Below are positions 46,434 to 63,757 of a stretch of DNA of 64,000 nucleotides, piece after piece. How positions within the stretch are numbered: the first letter of the stretch is position 1; each line of letters begins with the position of its first letter. The notes beneath the pieces are model-generated. The model did no database searches, had not been told where the DNA came from, and worked only from the letters and a program-made list of their open reading frames with translations. Source of the DNA: Lepus europaeus (lineage: Eukaryota; Chordata; Mammalia; Lagomorpha; Leporidae); the NCBI RefSeq assembly GCF_033115175.1, contig NC_084840.1:75655179-75719178 (forward strand), written 5' to 3'. Position numbers and translations under genes: made by a program.

Positions 46434-48830
46434 TGTGTATTGATTTTATATCCTGCTACTTTGCCAAATTCTTCTATGAGTTTCAATAGTCTCTTGGTAA
46501 AGTCTTTTGGGTACCCTATATATAGAATCATATCATCTGCAAAAAGGGACAGTTTTACTTCATCTTTCCTAAGTTGAATCCCTTTGATTTCTTTTTCTTG
46601 CCTAATGGCTCTGGCTAAAACTTCCAGGAATATATGGAATAGCAATGGTGAGAGTGGACATCCTTCTCTGGATCCAGATCTCAGTGGGCATGCTTCCATC
46701 TTTTCCCCCATTCAGGATACTGGCTATGGGTTTGTCATAAACTGCCTCAATCCTGTTGAGGAATGTTACCTCTATACCCAATTTGCTTAGGGTTTTCATC
46801 ATGAAATGGTGTTGTAGTTTATCAAATGCTTTCTCTGCATCTATTGAGATAATCATACAGTTTTTGTTTTTCAGTTTGTTAATATGATGTATCCCATTGA
46901 TTTGTGAATGTTGAACAATCCCTGCATATGAGAGATAAATACCACTTGGTCTGGGTGGATGATCTTTCTTATGTGCTGTTGGATTTATTGGCTAGAATTT
47001 TTGAGGATTTTTACATCTATGTTTATCATTATTGCATCTTTTTCAGGATTAGGGATTAAGGTGATGCTGATTTCATAGAAAGAATTTGGGAGGATTCTCT
47101 ACCTTTCAATTCTTTTCAATAGCTTGAGAAGAACTGGAATTTTTCTTCTATAAATGTCTGGTAGAATTCAGCTGTGACACCATCTGATACTGGGCTTTTT
47201 TTTCAATGGGAGGATCTTTATTACTGATTCAATTTCCTTCTTTATTATGGGTCTGTTTAGATTTTCTATGCCTTCATTGCTTAATTCAGGTATGTTATGT
47301 ATCCAGAAATCTATTCATATCTTCTGGGTTTCCCAGTTTGTTGGCATAAAGCTCTTTGTAGTAATTTCTGATGATTCTTTTTATTTCTGTGGCAGCTGTT
47401 GTTACATTTCCTTTAGCATCTCTAATTTTATTGATTTGGGTCTTCTATCACTCATTTTTGGTTAGTTGGGCCAATGGTGTGTCAATTTTGTTTATTTTTT
47501 CAAAAAACCAGCTCTTCATTTTGCTGATCTTTTGTATTGTTTTTTTGTTTGTTTGTTTCAGTTTTGTTTGTTTAATTTTAATTCTTTTCTTCTACTGGTT
47601 TTTTATTTGGTTTGCTGTTGTTTTTCTGGATCTTTCAGATGCATAGATAGTTCATTTGTTTGGTGCCTTTTAAACTTCTTAATGTAGGCATGAATTGCTA
47701 TAAATTTTCCTCTTAACAATGCTTTTGCTGTATCCCATAAGTTTTGACATGATGTATTGTTTTAATTTGTTTTTAGACATTTTTTAATTTATCTTTTTAT
47801 TTGTTCTATGACCCACTGTTCATTCAGGAGCATGTTGTTCAGTCTCTGTGTGTTTGCATATGTTCTAGAGGTTCCTGAGTTTCTGATTTGCAGCTTCATT
47901 CCATTGTGGTCAGAGGAGATGCATAGCATGATTTTGATTTTTTTGAGTTTGCTGAGACTTGCATTGTGGCCTAGTGTGTGGTCATTCCTAGAGGAAGTTC
48001 CATGAACTGGTGAGAAGAATGTGCATTCTTCAACTGTAGGGTGAAAAGTTCTGTAAATATCTGTTAGGCCCATTCCGTCTATAGTGTCAATTAACTCTGC
48101 TGTTTCCTTGCTGATTTTCTGTGGGTTGATTTGTCCATTGCTGAAGGTGGGGTATTGGAGTCCTCCATTACTATTGTATTGTCTCCCTTTTGATCCCTTA
48201 ACATTTCTTTTAAACAGCCAGGTGCTCTGTATTAGAAGCGTATGTGTTTATAACAGTTACATCTTCCTTTTGAATTGATCCCTTAATCTTTACATAGTGC
48301 CATTCTTTGTCTTTTTTAATAGTCTTTGTGTTAAAGTCTATTGTGTCTGAAGTTTGGATGGCTACACCAGTTCTTTTTTTGGTTTCTGTTGGTATGGAAT
48401 ATCTTTCCATTCTTTCATTTTCAATCTCATGCATGTGTGTTGGTGTATTGTTGCTGTAGGCAGCAAATAGATGGGCTTTGTTTTTTAATCCATTCAGCCC
48501 ATCTCTGTCTTTTAATTGGAGAGTTGAGGCTATTTACATTCAAGATGCCTATTGATAAATAATGACTTTGCCCTGCCATTTTTCCAAAAATATTCCAATT
48601 TTTTCTTTATCTTTGAACTTTCACCTAGAGATTTTCTTCCTTTACCTTCTTTCATAGTGATGACCATGTTTCTATGTTTCTGTGTGCAGCTCATCATCCT
48701 TAAGCATCTTTTGTAGGGCTGGATGGGTGGTGACAAATTCAACTTCTGTTTGTTATGGAAGATCTTTATTTCACCTTCATTAATAAGTTAGCGCTTTTCA
48801 GGATATAGTATTCTGGATTGACAGTGTTTT

Positions 48831-48848
48831 GTTGTTGTTGTTGTTGTT
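48831..48848. repeat. (GTT)n microsatellite
   Basis: Six GTT units inside the antisense L1 ORF1 region. Confidence 0.85.
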
Positions 48849-48866
48849 AAAACTTGGAATATATAG

Positions 48867-49212
48867 GGACTAGCACTATGGCGCAACAGGTTAAAGCCCT
48901 GGCCTGAGGTGCTGCATCCCATATGGGCACTGGTTCTAGTCCCAGCTGCTCCTCTTCTGATCCAGCTCTCTGCTATGGCCTGGGATAACAGTAGAAGATG
49001 GCCCGAGTCCTTGGGCCCCTGCACCCTCGTGGGAGACCCTGGAGAAGTTCCTGGCTCCTGGCTTCAGATCGGTGCAGCTCCAGCCATTGTGGCCATCTAG
49101 GAGTGAACAGCAGATGAAAGACCTCTCTCTGTGTCTACCTGCCTCTGTATAACTCTGTCTTTCAAATAAATAAAATAAATATTAAAAAATTAAAATTAAA
49201 AATTAAAAAAAA
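48867..49212 (+). mobile_element. CSINE
   Basis: Head 'gggactagcactatggcgca', tail 'caaataaataaaataaat' then an A/T-rich run. Inserted in the antisense L1 ORF1. Confidence 0.88.
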
Positions 49213-49886
49213 ATTTGTATATATCTCACCATTCTCTCCTAACCTGTAGAGTTTCTCATATGAAATTCACTGTGAGTCTAATTTGAGATCCTCTGAAAAT
49301 AAGTGGCTTTTCTCTGGTGCACATTTTAGAATCTTTTTTTATGTTTTACTATTTAGAGTTTTATTATAATGTGTCCTGGTGAAGATATTTTCTGGTCATG
49401 TCTATTAGTACTATGTACTTCCTTTTCTTGGATGTCCCTTGATTCTCCAAATTAGGGAACTTTTCCATTATTATTTCACTAACAAGACCATCCAATCCTT
49501 TCTCTCTTTCCACACCTTCAGGAAATGCTAGAACTCATATGATGTGTTGTTTGGTAGTATCTGGTAGATTCCCAACAGTATTTTTCAGTTTTCTAATTTC
49601 CTCTTCTTGTTTTCTGTTTGACTGTATAATTTCCTGTGCTTTGCCTTCTAAGTCCAATATTTTTCTGCATCACCGATTCTGTTGTTAAAGCTTGCCACTG
49701 CATTTTTATTTATTCTATTGAATTATTCATATATTAATATATTATTATAATACATATATATTAATATAATACCATTCATTTTGATTTCTCTTTAAGATCC
49801 CAATTTCATGGGAGAAATTTTCTTTCATGTCTTATATGGATTTCAGTAGTTCATTCATTTGTTTCTGATTGTTTCTACATAATCTT

Positions 49887-50219
49887 TTTTTAAAAATTTT
49901 TTGACAGGCAGAGTGGACAGTGAGAGAGAGAGACAGAGAGAAAGGTCTTCCTTTTTCCATTGGTTCACCCCCCATTGGCTGCTGCGGCCAGCGCACTGCA
50001 CTGATCCGAAGCCAGGAGCCAGGTGCTTCTCCTGGTCTCCCATGCAGGTGCAGGGCCCAAGGACTTGGGCCATCCTCCACTGCACTCCCGGGCCACAGCA
50101 GAGAGCTGGACTGGAAGAGGAGCAACCAGGACAGAATCTGGCGCCCAGACCAGGACTAGAACCCGGGGTGCTGGCGCCGCAGGTGGAGGATTAGCCTATT
50201 GAGCCGCAGCACTGGCCAT
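49887..50219 (-). mobile_element. CSINE with 15-bp target-site duplication
   Basis: Reverse-oriented. Repeats tttctacataatctt (49872-49886) and tttctacataacctt (50220-50234), one mismatch. Inserted in the antisense L1. Confidence 0.9.
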
Positions 50220-51380
50220 TTTCTACATAACCTTATGATCAAATTTTTAATTCCATTTCTTGCATTTCTTCAATGTCCTCATCTTCACAATCTAGTATTG
50301 AAGTGGTGTGTTCTTTTAGGTGTCTCATGTTGCCTTCCTTCTTATTTTGTGAATCGGTGCATTTGTTATTCAGCGTTTGTGGAGATACTCCTTGGTTTCT
50401 CCTTTGTTTTTTCAGCTGTGGCAGCTTTTATCTTTGTACTATGCCTCTGTAGATAAGTAGAACGTCTGCTTTCACTGAATACCTGGAGGTGCATGGTGAA
50501 CAGGCAAGTCTAAGGTAACACACTCAGGTGTGCTTTTTTATTATTATTATTAGAAGAGAGGTTTATTCTGATAAGCTGGGATCCTCAATTCAAAGGAGAG
50601 CAGTGCCTGATCACTAGCCCCAGGGGGTATATTTGTTTGCTCTGCTCAAAGGACCATGCAAAGGATCTGTGTGGTCCTCAGTGTAAGCTCAGATTCCCCA
50701 GCAATGTCCATCACTTGGTAACCAGGAATCCCTGAGCATATAGAGTCTGCCATAGTGACTGACCAAAGTGCCAACCACACCATGAGTCCTACACAGCTTC
50801 AGTTTTTTTCACAGTCCTGGCACAGAATCCTCCCATAGGCAGGAGCACCAGCCCTCTGTTAGTTCTCACCACCAGAGACAGGAGTCTCCATTCAGCTGGT
50901 TGATGGACGCAGACATGAGCTGGCACAGCTGTTACATATGTCCAAAATGGCACCTGCTCTATTGGCTTGTTACAGGATGCCATTGTAAGGAGGTTGAGGA
51001 GAGAAAAATGCCCATCTGATTCTTTTTTTTTTCTCCTCTAGTTTGGCTGGTGCTCTTTCCCCCATGGGGCTCCAAGCCGTGTTCCATCTAGGCTTTTCCT
51101 ACTTTATGCAGGTTTTTTTGCCAGTGGCTTTGGTTGCTGGGGTCTTGTCTCACCTCACTCTCCAGTACTGGTGCATAGATTCTCAGCTGCTGCGGTGCTC
51201 AGTTGTAGGCTTCCATTCCAGTTGTAGATTCATTCTGCCCCTCTAATTTGTGTAGTTTCCTTTACTGTTTTCTCCCTAACTCTTCCCTGAGACTGCACTC
51301 TTTCTACATTTTTAGACTATATTCTCCTAGACTAGAACAGTAAGCTCCCTCCCCAGTCCACCATTTTGTTAGCTCCCTAT

Positions 51381-51945
51381 GGATTTCTTTAATCATGAAA
51401 AATAGAACTGCCATATGATCCAGCAATCCCACCACTGTGACTATATTCAAAAAACACAGAATTATTTTATCAACAGATAATTGGTTCACCATGTTGATTG
51501 CAACACTTTTTACAGATATGTAATCAACCAAAGTGTCCATCATCAGATTAATAGATGAACAAAATGTGGTAAAAATATTCAATGTATAGTATTCTATTCA
51601 GCTATAAAAATAATGAAAGTCTATCATTCGCCAGTTAATTGATGGGATTGGAGGATATTATATTGAGTGGAAAAAAAACACAGAAAGACAAATATTGCAT
51701 GATCTCTCTCATCTATGAGAGCTAAAAATCAAGATAAACACCAACTCAGTGTGAACACAGAATGTTGATTACTATAGGATGAGAGGAATGGAATGAATAA
51801 AAGTAGCTTGCATTAAAAAAATAAGAGAAGCTGGGAGTGGTTCATCAATCCTGACAAATATATCAAAGTAATACATTAATAATAAGGGAAATGGGGCTTG
51901 AGAGATAGGGGAACTATTTGTATTCAAAGAAGATTGTATGTGATA
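51381..51945 (+). mobile_element. LINE-1 3' segment, sense, directly after the antisense L1
   Basis: ORF2 C-terminal phrases 'ccatatgatccagcaatccc' and 'gtattctattcagctataaa', then 3' UTR-like sequence ('tcaatcctgacaaatatatc'). It supplies the ORF2 end and 3' UTR that the antisense L1 on its left lacks. Confidence 0.78.
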
Positions 51946-51956
51946 GAATAGTCTTT

Positions 51957-52292
51957 TTATTTAAAGTTTTATTTTATTTATTTGAAAAACGGAGGTACAA
52001 ATACAGGTAGAACCAGAGAAAGAGGAATCGTCCATCAGCTGGTTCACTCCCCAACTGGCCACAAAGGCCAGAACTCAGCTGATTCAATCCGAGCCCAGGA
52101 GCCAGAAGCTTCCTCCGAGTCTCCCACATGTGTGTAAGGGCCCAAGGACTTGGGCCATCTTCGGCTGCTTTCCCCAGCAGAGCAAAGAGAGCTGGATCAG
52201 AAGTGGAACAGTCAGAACTTGAACTGGCACCCAGATGGGATGCTGGCTCTGCAGGCCAGGGCTTTAACCTTCTGTGCCACGGCACTTGCTCC
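51957..52292 (-). mobile_element. CSINE
   Basis: Reverse-oriented. 'attttatttatttgaaaaac' at the left, 'gtgccacggcacttgctcc' at the right. 'tagaatagtc' and 'tagaatacagtc' flank it. Confidence 0.85.
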
Positions 52293-52639
52293 TAGAATAC
52301 AGTCTTGCTACAACAGCCTAAAATTTATTCCATGTTTGTTCAATTTTTTTTCCCAATATAGCTCCTCAGGCTTCCCCAATACTGCATTCATGGCTGTCCA
52401 TGACTAACTAAAAGTAAAAATTTCTTTAATTAAATTTCTGTCAATTTTTTTCTGTGTCTAGCACAATCCTTAGTAATTAGAAGGAGGTTAAAAATTTTTT
52501 CTGTCTAAATAGATACCTTAAAAATTATGCTTAAAAAGAAAATAAAAAATTTTGATGATAAAAGTAGACAAGATCCAGCCTAGGTTTGCCTCTCCTGTGA
52601 AGTATGTTGGGTATATTCAGACCATAGGAATGTAAAAGT
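52293..52639. other. Unassigned sequence
   Basis: AT-rich, nothing recognised. Confidence 0.4.
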
Positions 52640-52810
52640 AAAGAGAATAGCTAGCATTAATAAAATACCTGCTATGTGCCAACCAGTGTTCTAACTACTT
52701 TATGCAGCTTACTTCACTTTGGCCCCCACAAAAGCCTTTGTGATATGTGTGATCATTAGTTCCCATTTTAGGGAGGAGATCTAGTCCAGGATCCAGAGTC
52801 ACTAAGCAAG
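52640..52810 (+). mobile_element. Ancient MIR SINE
   Basis: Contains MIR-like order: 'acctgctatgtgccaaccag', then 'gttctaactactttatgcag', then 'cattttagggaggagatc'. These correspond to the MIR core and 3' region. It is the only clear pre-lagomorph repeat seen. Confidence 0.8.
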
Positions 52811-53243
52811 AATGTTACCTTGGAAAAAATAGTCTATCTGCAGGTAGTTAAGTGTATTCTGATGAAAAAGTCATCCTGGACTACATAGATGAGCTCCAGA
52901 TCCAATTATAGGATTCCTTACAGAGTGAGTCAGAGGAGGTTTGACAGAATCTGAATACAGGATAACAACGTGACCAAGGACATAGATGTTGCAGTAACGT
53001 GGCCATTTTGATTAAGGAAAGCCCACAGACACCAAAAAGTGGATTCTCTCATAGTGCTCCTAAAAGGAGCATGTGCTATCAAATTGCAGACATCTAGTTC
53101 CTGTTTACTGTGAGAGAATAAATTATTGCTGCTGTTAGCAAACAAATTTCAACAATTTATCAGAGCAGGTACACATATTAATCGAACACATTCATCATGA
53201 GAGATGTATCAGTGTGTTGATTTGAATTAAGAAATAAAGATGA
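52811..53243. other. Unassigned sequence
   Basis: Nothing recognised. Confidence 0.4.
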
Positions 53244-53416
53244 GGGGCTGAGTCTGTGGTGCAGTGGATTAGACTGACTGCATTTATGGCGTTGCCTGCA
53301 GTGCCAGCATCCCATATGGGTGCCATTTTGAGTTCAAGCTGCTACACTTCAAATCCAGTTCCCTGCAAATGTTCCTGGGAATGCAGGATCTTGGACCCCT
53401 GCATCCATTTGGGAGA

Positions 53417-53473
<57 letters not shown>

Positions 53474-53503
53474 GTCTCTCCTTCTCTCTGTGTGTAACTC
53501 TGC
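53244..53503 (+). mobile_element. CSINE, 3'-truncated, with large (TC)n run
   Basis: Head 'ggggctgagtctgtggtgca'. The pyrimidine tract has grown to a pure (TC)n of about 50 bases (53419-53469). After 'gtgtgtaactctgcc' the sequence jumps into the front part of a second SINE. Confidence 0.85.
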
Positions 53504-53803
53504 CACCACCTGCATCCAATATGGGTGCTGGTTTGAGCCCTGGCTGCTCCACCTCCCATCTAGCTCTCTGCTATGGCCTGAGAAAGCAGTGGAAGACGGC
53601 GCAAATGCTTAGGTCCCTGCATCCATATGGGAGTCCCAGAAGAAGCTCCTGGCTCCTGGCTCCTGGCTTTGGATTGGCACAGCTCAAGCCATTGCAACCA
53701 GTTGGGGAGTGAACCAGCAGATGAAAGACCTCTCTCTCTCTCTCTGCCTCTTGTTCTTTCTCTGTGTAACTCTGACTTTCAAATAAATAAATAAATCTTT
53801 TTT
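53504..53803 (+). mobile_element. CSINE joined to the previous one, head missing
   Basis: Starts 'accacctgcatccaatatgg', i.e. about 40 bases into the consensus. Ends 'caaataaataaataaatctt'. Head-to-tail fusion with its neighbour. Confidence 0.85.
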
Positions 53804-53817
53804 AAAAAGAAAAGATA

Positions 53818-54192
53818 TGGCCGGCGCTGTGGCTCACTAGGCTAATCCTCCACCTTGCGGCACCGGCACACTGGGTTCTAGTCCCGGTCGGGGCGCCGGA
53901 TTCTGTCCCGGTTGCCCCTCTTCCAGGCCAGCTCTCTACCTGTGGCCAGGGAGTGCAGTGGAGGATAGCCCAAGTGCTTGGGCCCTGCACCCCATGGGAG
54001 ACCAGGAGAAGCACCTGGCTCCTGCCATCGGATCAGCGCGGTGCGCCGGCAGCAGCGCGCCAACCGCGGCGGCCATTGGAGGGTGAACCAATGGCAAAGG
54101 AAGACCTTTCTCTCTGTCTCTCTCTCTCACTGTCCACTCTGCCTGTCAAAAAGGAAAAAATAATAATAATAAATAATGATAATAATAATAAT
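53818..54192 (+). mobile_element. CSINE with 14-bp target-site duplication and (AAT)n tail
   Basis: Head 'ggccggcgctgtggctcact', close to the family consensus. Exact repeats aaaaagaaaagata at 53804-53817 and 54193-54206. The tail carries an (AAT)n microsatellite. Confidence 0.92.
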
Positions 54193-54217
54193 AAAAAGAA
54201 AAGATAAAAATAAATAA

Positions 54218-54530
54218 GTATGAGAAGTGAGCTTTTGGTGTATCACTTAAGTCTCTGCTTGGTACAGTCACACCCCAAATGCAGTGCATATATTCAAGTC
54301 TGGTTCTGCTTCTGATTCCAGGTTGCTGAAGATGCAGACCCTGGGAGGGTACTTTGATGGTCAAGTACTTGAGTCCCTCTCATATGAGTGATCTGGATTG
54401 AATTCCTGCCCCCTTACTCCAGCCAAAATCCAGCCCTAGCTGCTGAGGACATTTGGAGAATGAATTAATGGATGGGAGCTCTGTCATTCTGTCCTGCTCT
54501 TTCTGCCTTTTACATAAACAAATAAAAGTT
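54218..54530 (+). mobile_element. Older, diverged CSINE
   Basis: 'cttaagtctctgcttggtac', 'caagtacttgagtccctc' and tail 'cataaacaaataaaag' keep the family order with heavy divergence. Confidence 0.7.
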
Positions 54531-54631
54531 GATGATCAGATTAGATAGGTTATATTAAATTATAACATTAACTTGGCACATTAACAATTGGCTTTGATCA
54601 GTTTGGGTTATGATAATTAATATTTATATGC

Positions 54632-54947
54632 TTGAGGGTGGGTATTATGGCACGCAGGTTAAACCACCAGTTGGGAGGCTGGAATACCATATTGGAGTGT
54701 CAGGTCAAGTCCAGGCTACATGCTTCCAATCCAGCTTCCTACTAATGGACCTAGGAACCAATGGATCATAGCCCAAGTATTTAAGTCCCTGACACCCATT
54801 TGGGAGACATGGATGGAGTTCCAGGCTCCTGGCTTCAGCTTTGCCCAAACATTGCTGTTATGACCATTTTAGAAATGAACCAAAGGATGGAAGATCTATT
54901 TCTAGTTCTTTATCTCTCCCTTTCAACCACATAAATAAATCTTTTTT
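54632..54947 (+). mobile_element. Older CSINE
   Basis: 'gggtattatggcacgcaggt', 'gatggagttccaggctcctg', tail 'cataaataaatctttttt'. Confidence 0.8.
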
Positions 54948-55276
54948 TAAAAAAGATTTTGTTTATTATTTGAGAGGTAGAGTTACAGACAGTGAGAGGG
55001 GGAGACAGAGATAAAAAGTCTTCCTTCTGTTGGTTCACTCCCCAGTTGGCCACAACAGCCAGAGCTGGGCCAATCCAAAGCCAGGAGCCAGGAGCTTCTT
55101 TCAGGTCTCCCATGCAGGTGCAGGGGCCCAAGCGCTTGAGCCATTTTCTACTGTTTTCCTAGGCCATGGCAGAGAGCTGCATTGATAAGGGAGAAGTTGG
55201 GACTCAAACTGGTGCCCATGTGGGATGCTGGCACTGCAGGCAGAGGATTAACCTACTGCACCACAGTGCCAGCTCC
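54948..55276 (-). mobile_element. CSINE
   Basis: Reverse-oriented. 'gtttattatttgagaggtag' at the left, 'caccacagtgccagctcc' at the right; back to back with the previous SINE. Confidence 0.87.
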
Positions 55277-55286
55277 AATAAATCTT

Positions 55287-55622
55287 TTTTTTTTTTTTGA
55301 CAGGCAGAGTGGACAGTGAGAGAGAGAGAGAGAGAGAGAGGGAGAAAGGTCTTCCTTTACCGTTGGTTCACCCTCCAATGGCCACCGTGGCTGGCGCACG
55401 GCGCTGATCCGAAGCCAGGAGCCAGGTGCTTCTCCTGGTCTCCCATGGGGTACAGGGCTCAAGCACCTGGGCCATCCTCCACTGCACTCCTGGGCCACAG
55501 CACAGAGCTGGCCTGGAAGAGTGGCAACCGGGACAGAATCCGACGCCCTGACCTGGACTAGAACCCGGTGTACCTGTGCCGCAAGGCGCAGGATTAGCCT
55601 ATTGAGCCGCAGCACTGGCCAT
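55287..55622 (-). mobile_element. CSINE with 14-bp target-site duplication
   Basis: Reverse-oriented. Repeats ctccaataaatctt (55273-55286) and ctccaacaaatctt (55623-55636), one mismatch. Confidence 0.9.
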
Positions 55623-55639
55623 CTCCAACAAATCTTTAA

Positions 55640-57479
55640 AATATATTCATTTGTTATGTTCTGACATCTTCTAGCCACTGTCTGAGAGAAAGTCTGCATA
55701 GTTAGTAGAATGAGAAGAGAATCTTCTGATGGTAGAAACTATTCTCACAAAGTATTAATTACCAATACTCATAGTTTCAGGTGATTGTAATTAGGCCTTT
55801 CCTTTTCCTTTTCCTTTTCCTTTTCTTTTCTGGCCCCATTTAGAGAAGCCTGGTGCCTCTGTTTTACCTTGTTCCAAATTCACAGAGCTGTGTAGGCAAT
55901 CATAGGCATGGATAGCAGGTAGGCCTGAATAGAACAAGCCATTCTAATAGTGGGTGTTTAAATGGAAACCAAAACTGTGACCAGAGGGACCACTGGTTCT
56001 AATCTTTGGAATGGTAGATTCTTCTACCTATGTTTCCAAAGAATGCTCATAGTTGAATTAATCACAATGTAATTCATTTCAAGAAAATCAAAAGCTGTGC
56101 TGACAGCTTACTGAGCAGAATTTGTGGATAGAAATTCAGAAATGCAATATAGAGATGATACTGTAAAATTGGTCCCAGTGAATCAAGATTTGATTGATAG
56201 CAGGATTTTCTGGGCAGAAACTCTTAGAATTCATCTTTTGAGAATCTGAGAATTTTTCTTATATACTCTTTATGTAATAAATATACTTATTTATTGATAT
56301 GATATTTTATTCCTGTTGTAACCTGATGCTTACTTATTCTGTGATTTTAATTGACCTTCAAGTAACATCACAATTGTGAAACCAGAATGATTCATTCAGC
56401 GCCAAATCTTTGTTTCTTTGTAAACATGTAGCACAGGGAGGAGGGAGGAGATACCAGAAGTAGAAAATGGAGAAAGCGAACCAAACATCTTGGCTGCCTT
56501 CACATAAAGTCAAGGATCACCTTGTTTGGAGAATCACTTCAAATGCCTTTTTTGAATATTTTCTTTTATTCTAGCTACAGAAAATTTTAGTCAAATGAAA
56601 ATTTGAAGAAAGGCAGAATTCATTATTGAAGGTTGTAGAAAAAATATACTGAATTTTGCAGAGTAGTGTGAGTGCAGCAAAGGTCTTCTCACCTGTGTCC
56701 AAGCCATTCGAGCAGAGATGTAGCCACATCATGTACAAGTAGACAGGCTTGGAGACCAGGATCAGTTCAAGGTTTAAATCCAAAGAATAACTAAATATTC
56801 TCAGCTTAAGGGAGATGAGAGATAGTAACAGTCAATGTCAATTCAGGAGATATCAGAATTCGAGGCTGTATTTCGCTGGTGGAGATTAGCAGTTTAGTTA
56901 TTATTGGAATGCAGCAAAGAGGACTGAGGGATGCCAAGTGATCCTGTAGCATAGGGAACGGGCAGTTTGTGACAGAGTTGGAGTGTTGACAATCTGTCAG
57001 GATATTCAGTTCTATTCAAATTGTCAGTGGCAGAGCCTTAATTTTAAATCAAAAATATTCTTTTTCAGAAAAGAAAAGCGACAAGCATTGGAGATTTGAA
57101 AGGCATAGATAAAGCACTTAAAAAATCATGCCTAGTCCCAGTTTTCAGAAATAATACCCTTAAAATGTGACATATTGTCTTCTTCTCAGTGCAATGTATA
57201 TGACAACAGATTATAATATATGATTTACTCTTCACTTAACACATAAAACCCCTCAGTATAAGAATGACAAATTATGAATTAATACAACATTCATATATTC
57301 CCTTTTAAATCACTTCATAATGGCCTATTTTATCAACATATCTCAGATTAGATAATTATTACAAATCACACACTATGATATATCATTTTTAAAATCAATA
57401 TTATGGAACAAGATCTTAAATTATATAAAATGTGCCTTTCATTTTGAACTTAATAATATTTTTCTAAAAGTTACATAAT
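55640..57479. other. Upstream intergenic region of AKR1C unit C
   Basis: No SINE or exon recognised; the longest SINE-free stretch near the intact gene. A (CCTTTT)n repeat sits at 55796-55829. Confidence 0.5.
55796..55829. repeat. (CCTTTT)n simple repeat
   Basis: Five to six units of ccttttcctttt. Confidence 0.9.
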
Positions 57480-58116
57480 ATGTGAAATGATACCATGACT
57501 CTAAGCCTCTGGGTTCATATTGCACAATGCTATTAAACATCATTAACCCTTCACTCTCCACCAGGATTGCACATTATTATTGCAAAACTAAACAGTGAAG
57601 CTACAGAAAACATTTTGCCAAAGAGAAAGTTAAAAATGCTAACTAACTTCCCTTCAACTAAACTTCTGAAGTATCATTGAGGGTCAATATTTGAGAAAGT
57701 GCTCAATAATAATTGATTCTGTGTGTGCATTTGTGTTGTCAAAGTGTAATCAAAGGCAGACTTCAGCATGAAAAAATAAAAAAATAAGAAAAACAAGACA
57801 TAGATGTTCGCAGGGTTGTAACTTGGTCATCAATAATTATTCAATCAATTTCTTCTAATACTTAAAAATACCAAGTGGGAGGTTCTAAAGAGAAAATTTA
57901 ATAAACCTGGTTTTTAAGTGATTAACCTAAAAATTCTGCTTCATTTAAAGTTAGTGAACAGGATACTCATCTCTAAATATGGAATACTGCTTTAATTTCA
58001 CTCCTCCCATATGTTGCTTAAAATTAGACAGGAATGTGTCTGTAGACTTCCTGTTATTTATATACCCTGTGAAGCCAGAGGAATCAGAGTGTGCTTAGTC
58101 AGAGGGGTGAAAGGCA
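57480..58116 (+). promoter_or_regulatory. AKR1C unit C 5' flank and promoter
   Basis: A TATA stretch 'tatttatata' is at 58055-58064, 52-61 bp before the ATG, so transcription should start at about 58088-58095. The flank is homologous to 21545-22277 (unit B) and partly to 6225-6469 (unit A). Only unit C keeps the TATA: unit B reads 'tatttttgta', and unit A has lost about five bases there. Confidence 0.72.

Positions 58117-63757
<5,641 letters not shown>

Larger units (their letters stand above)
45140..51380 (-). mobile_element. Long antisense LINE-1 reaching its 5' end, lacking its 3' end
   Basis: From left to right the antisense order is ORF2 C-terminal part ('ctttactgtcctgagtgta'), reverse transcriptase (catctgcaaaaagggac at about 46535-46551 is the FADD region), endonuclease (about 47790-48480), ORF1 (about 48510-49700) and 5' UTR. 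The right end 'ccaccattttgttagctccc' is the reverse complement of an L1 5'-end 'aaaatggtgg' motif. The last part of ORF2 and the 3' UTR are absent at the left. Many frame breaks; three SINEs are inserted. Confidence 0.82.

Noticed and set aside
46238..46711. A 157-codon minus-strand frame with reverse-transcriptase similarity
   Set aside because: Remnant of antisense L1 ORF2 running into an inserted SINE; not a gene.
53419..53469. Regular short repeats as a CRISPR array or other structured array
   Set aside because: It is a plain dinucleotide microsatellite with no spacers.
53818..53890. tRNA-like head of a SINE as a tRNA gene
   Set aside because: CSINE heads derive from a tRNA, but no complete cloverleaf is apparent and the sequence continues into the SINE body. 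The same holds for the other copies.
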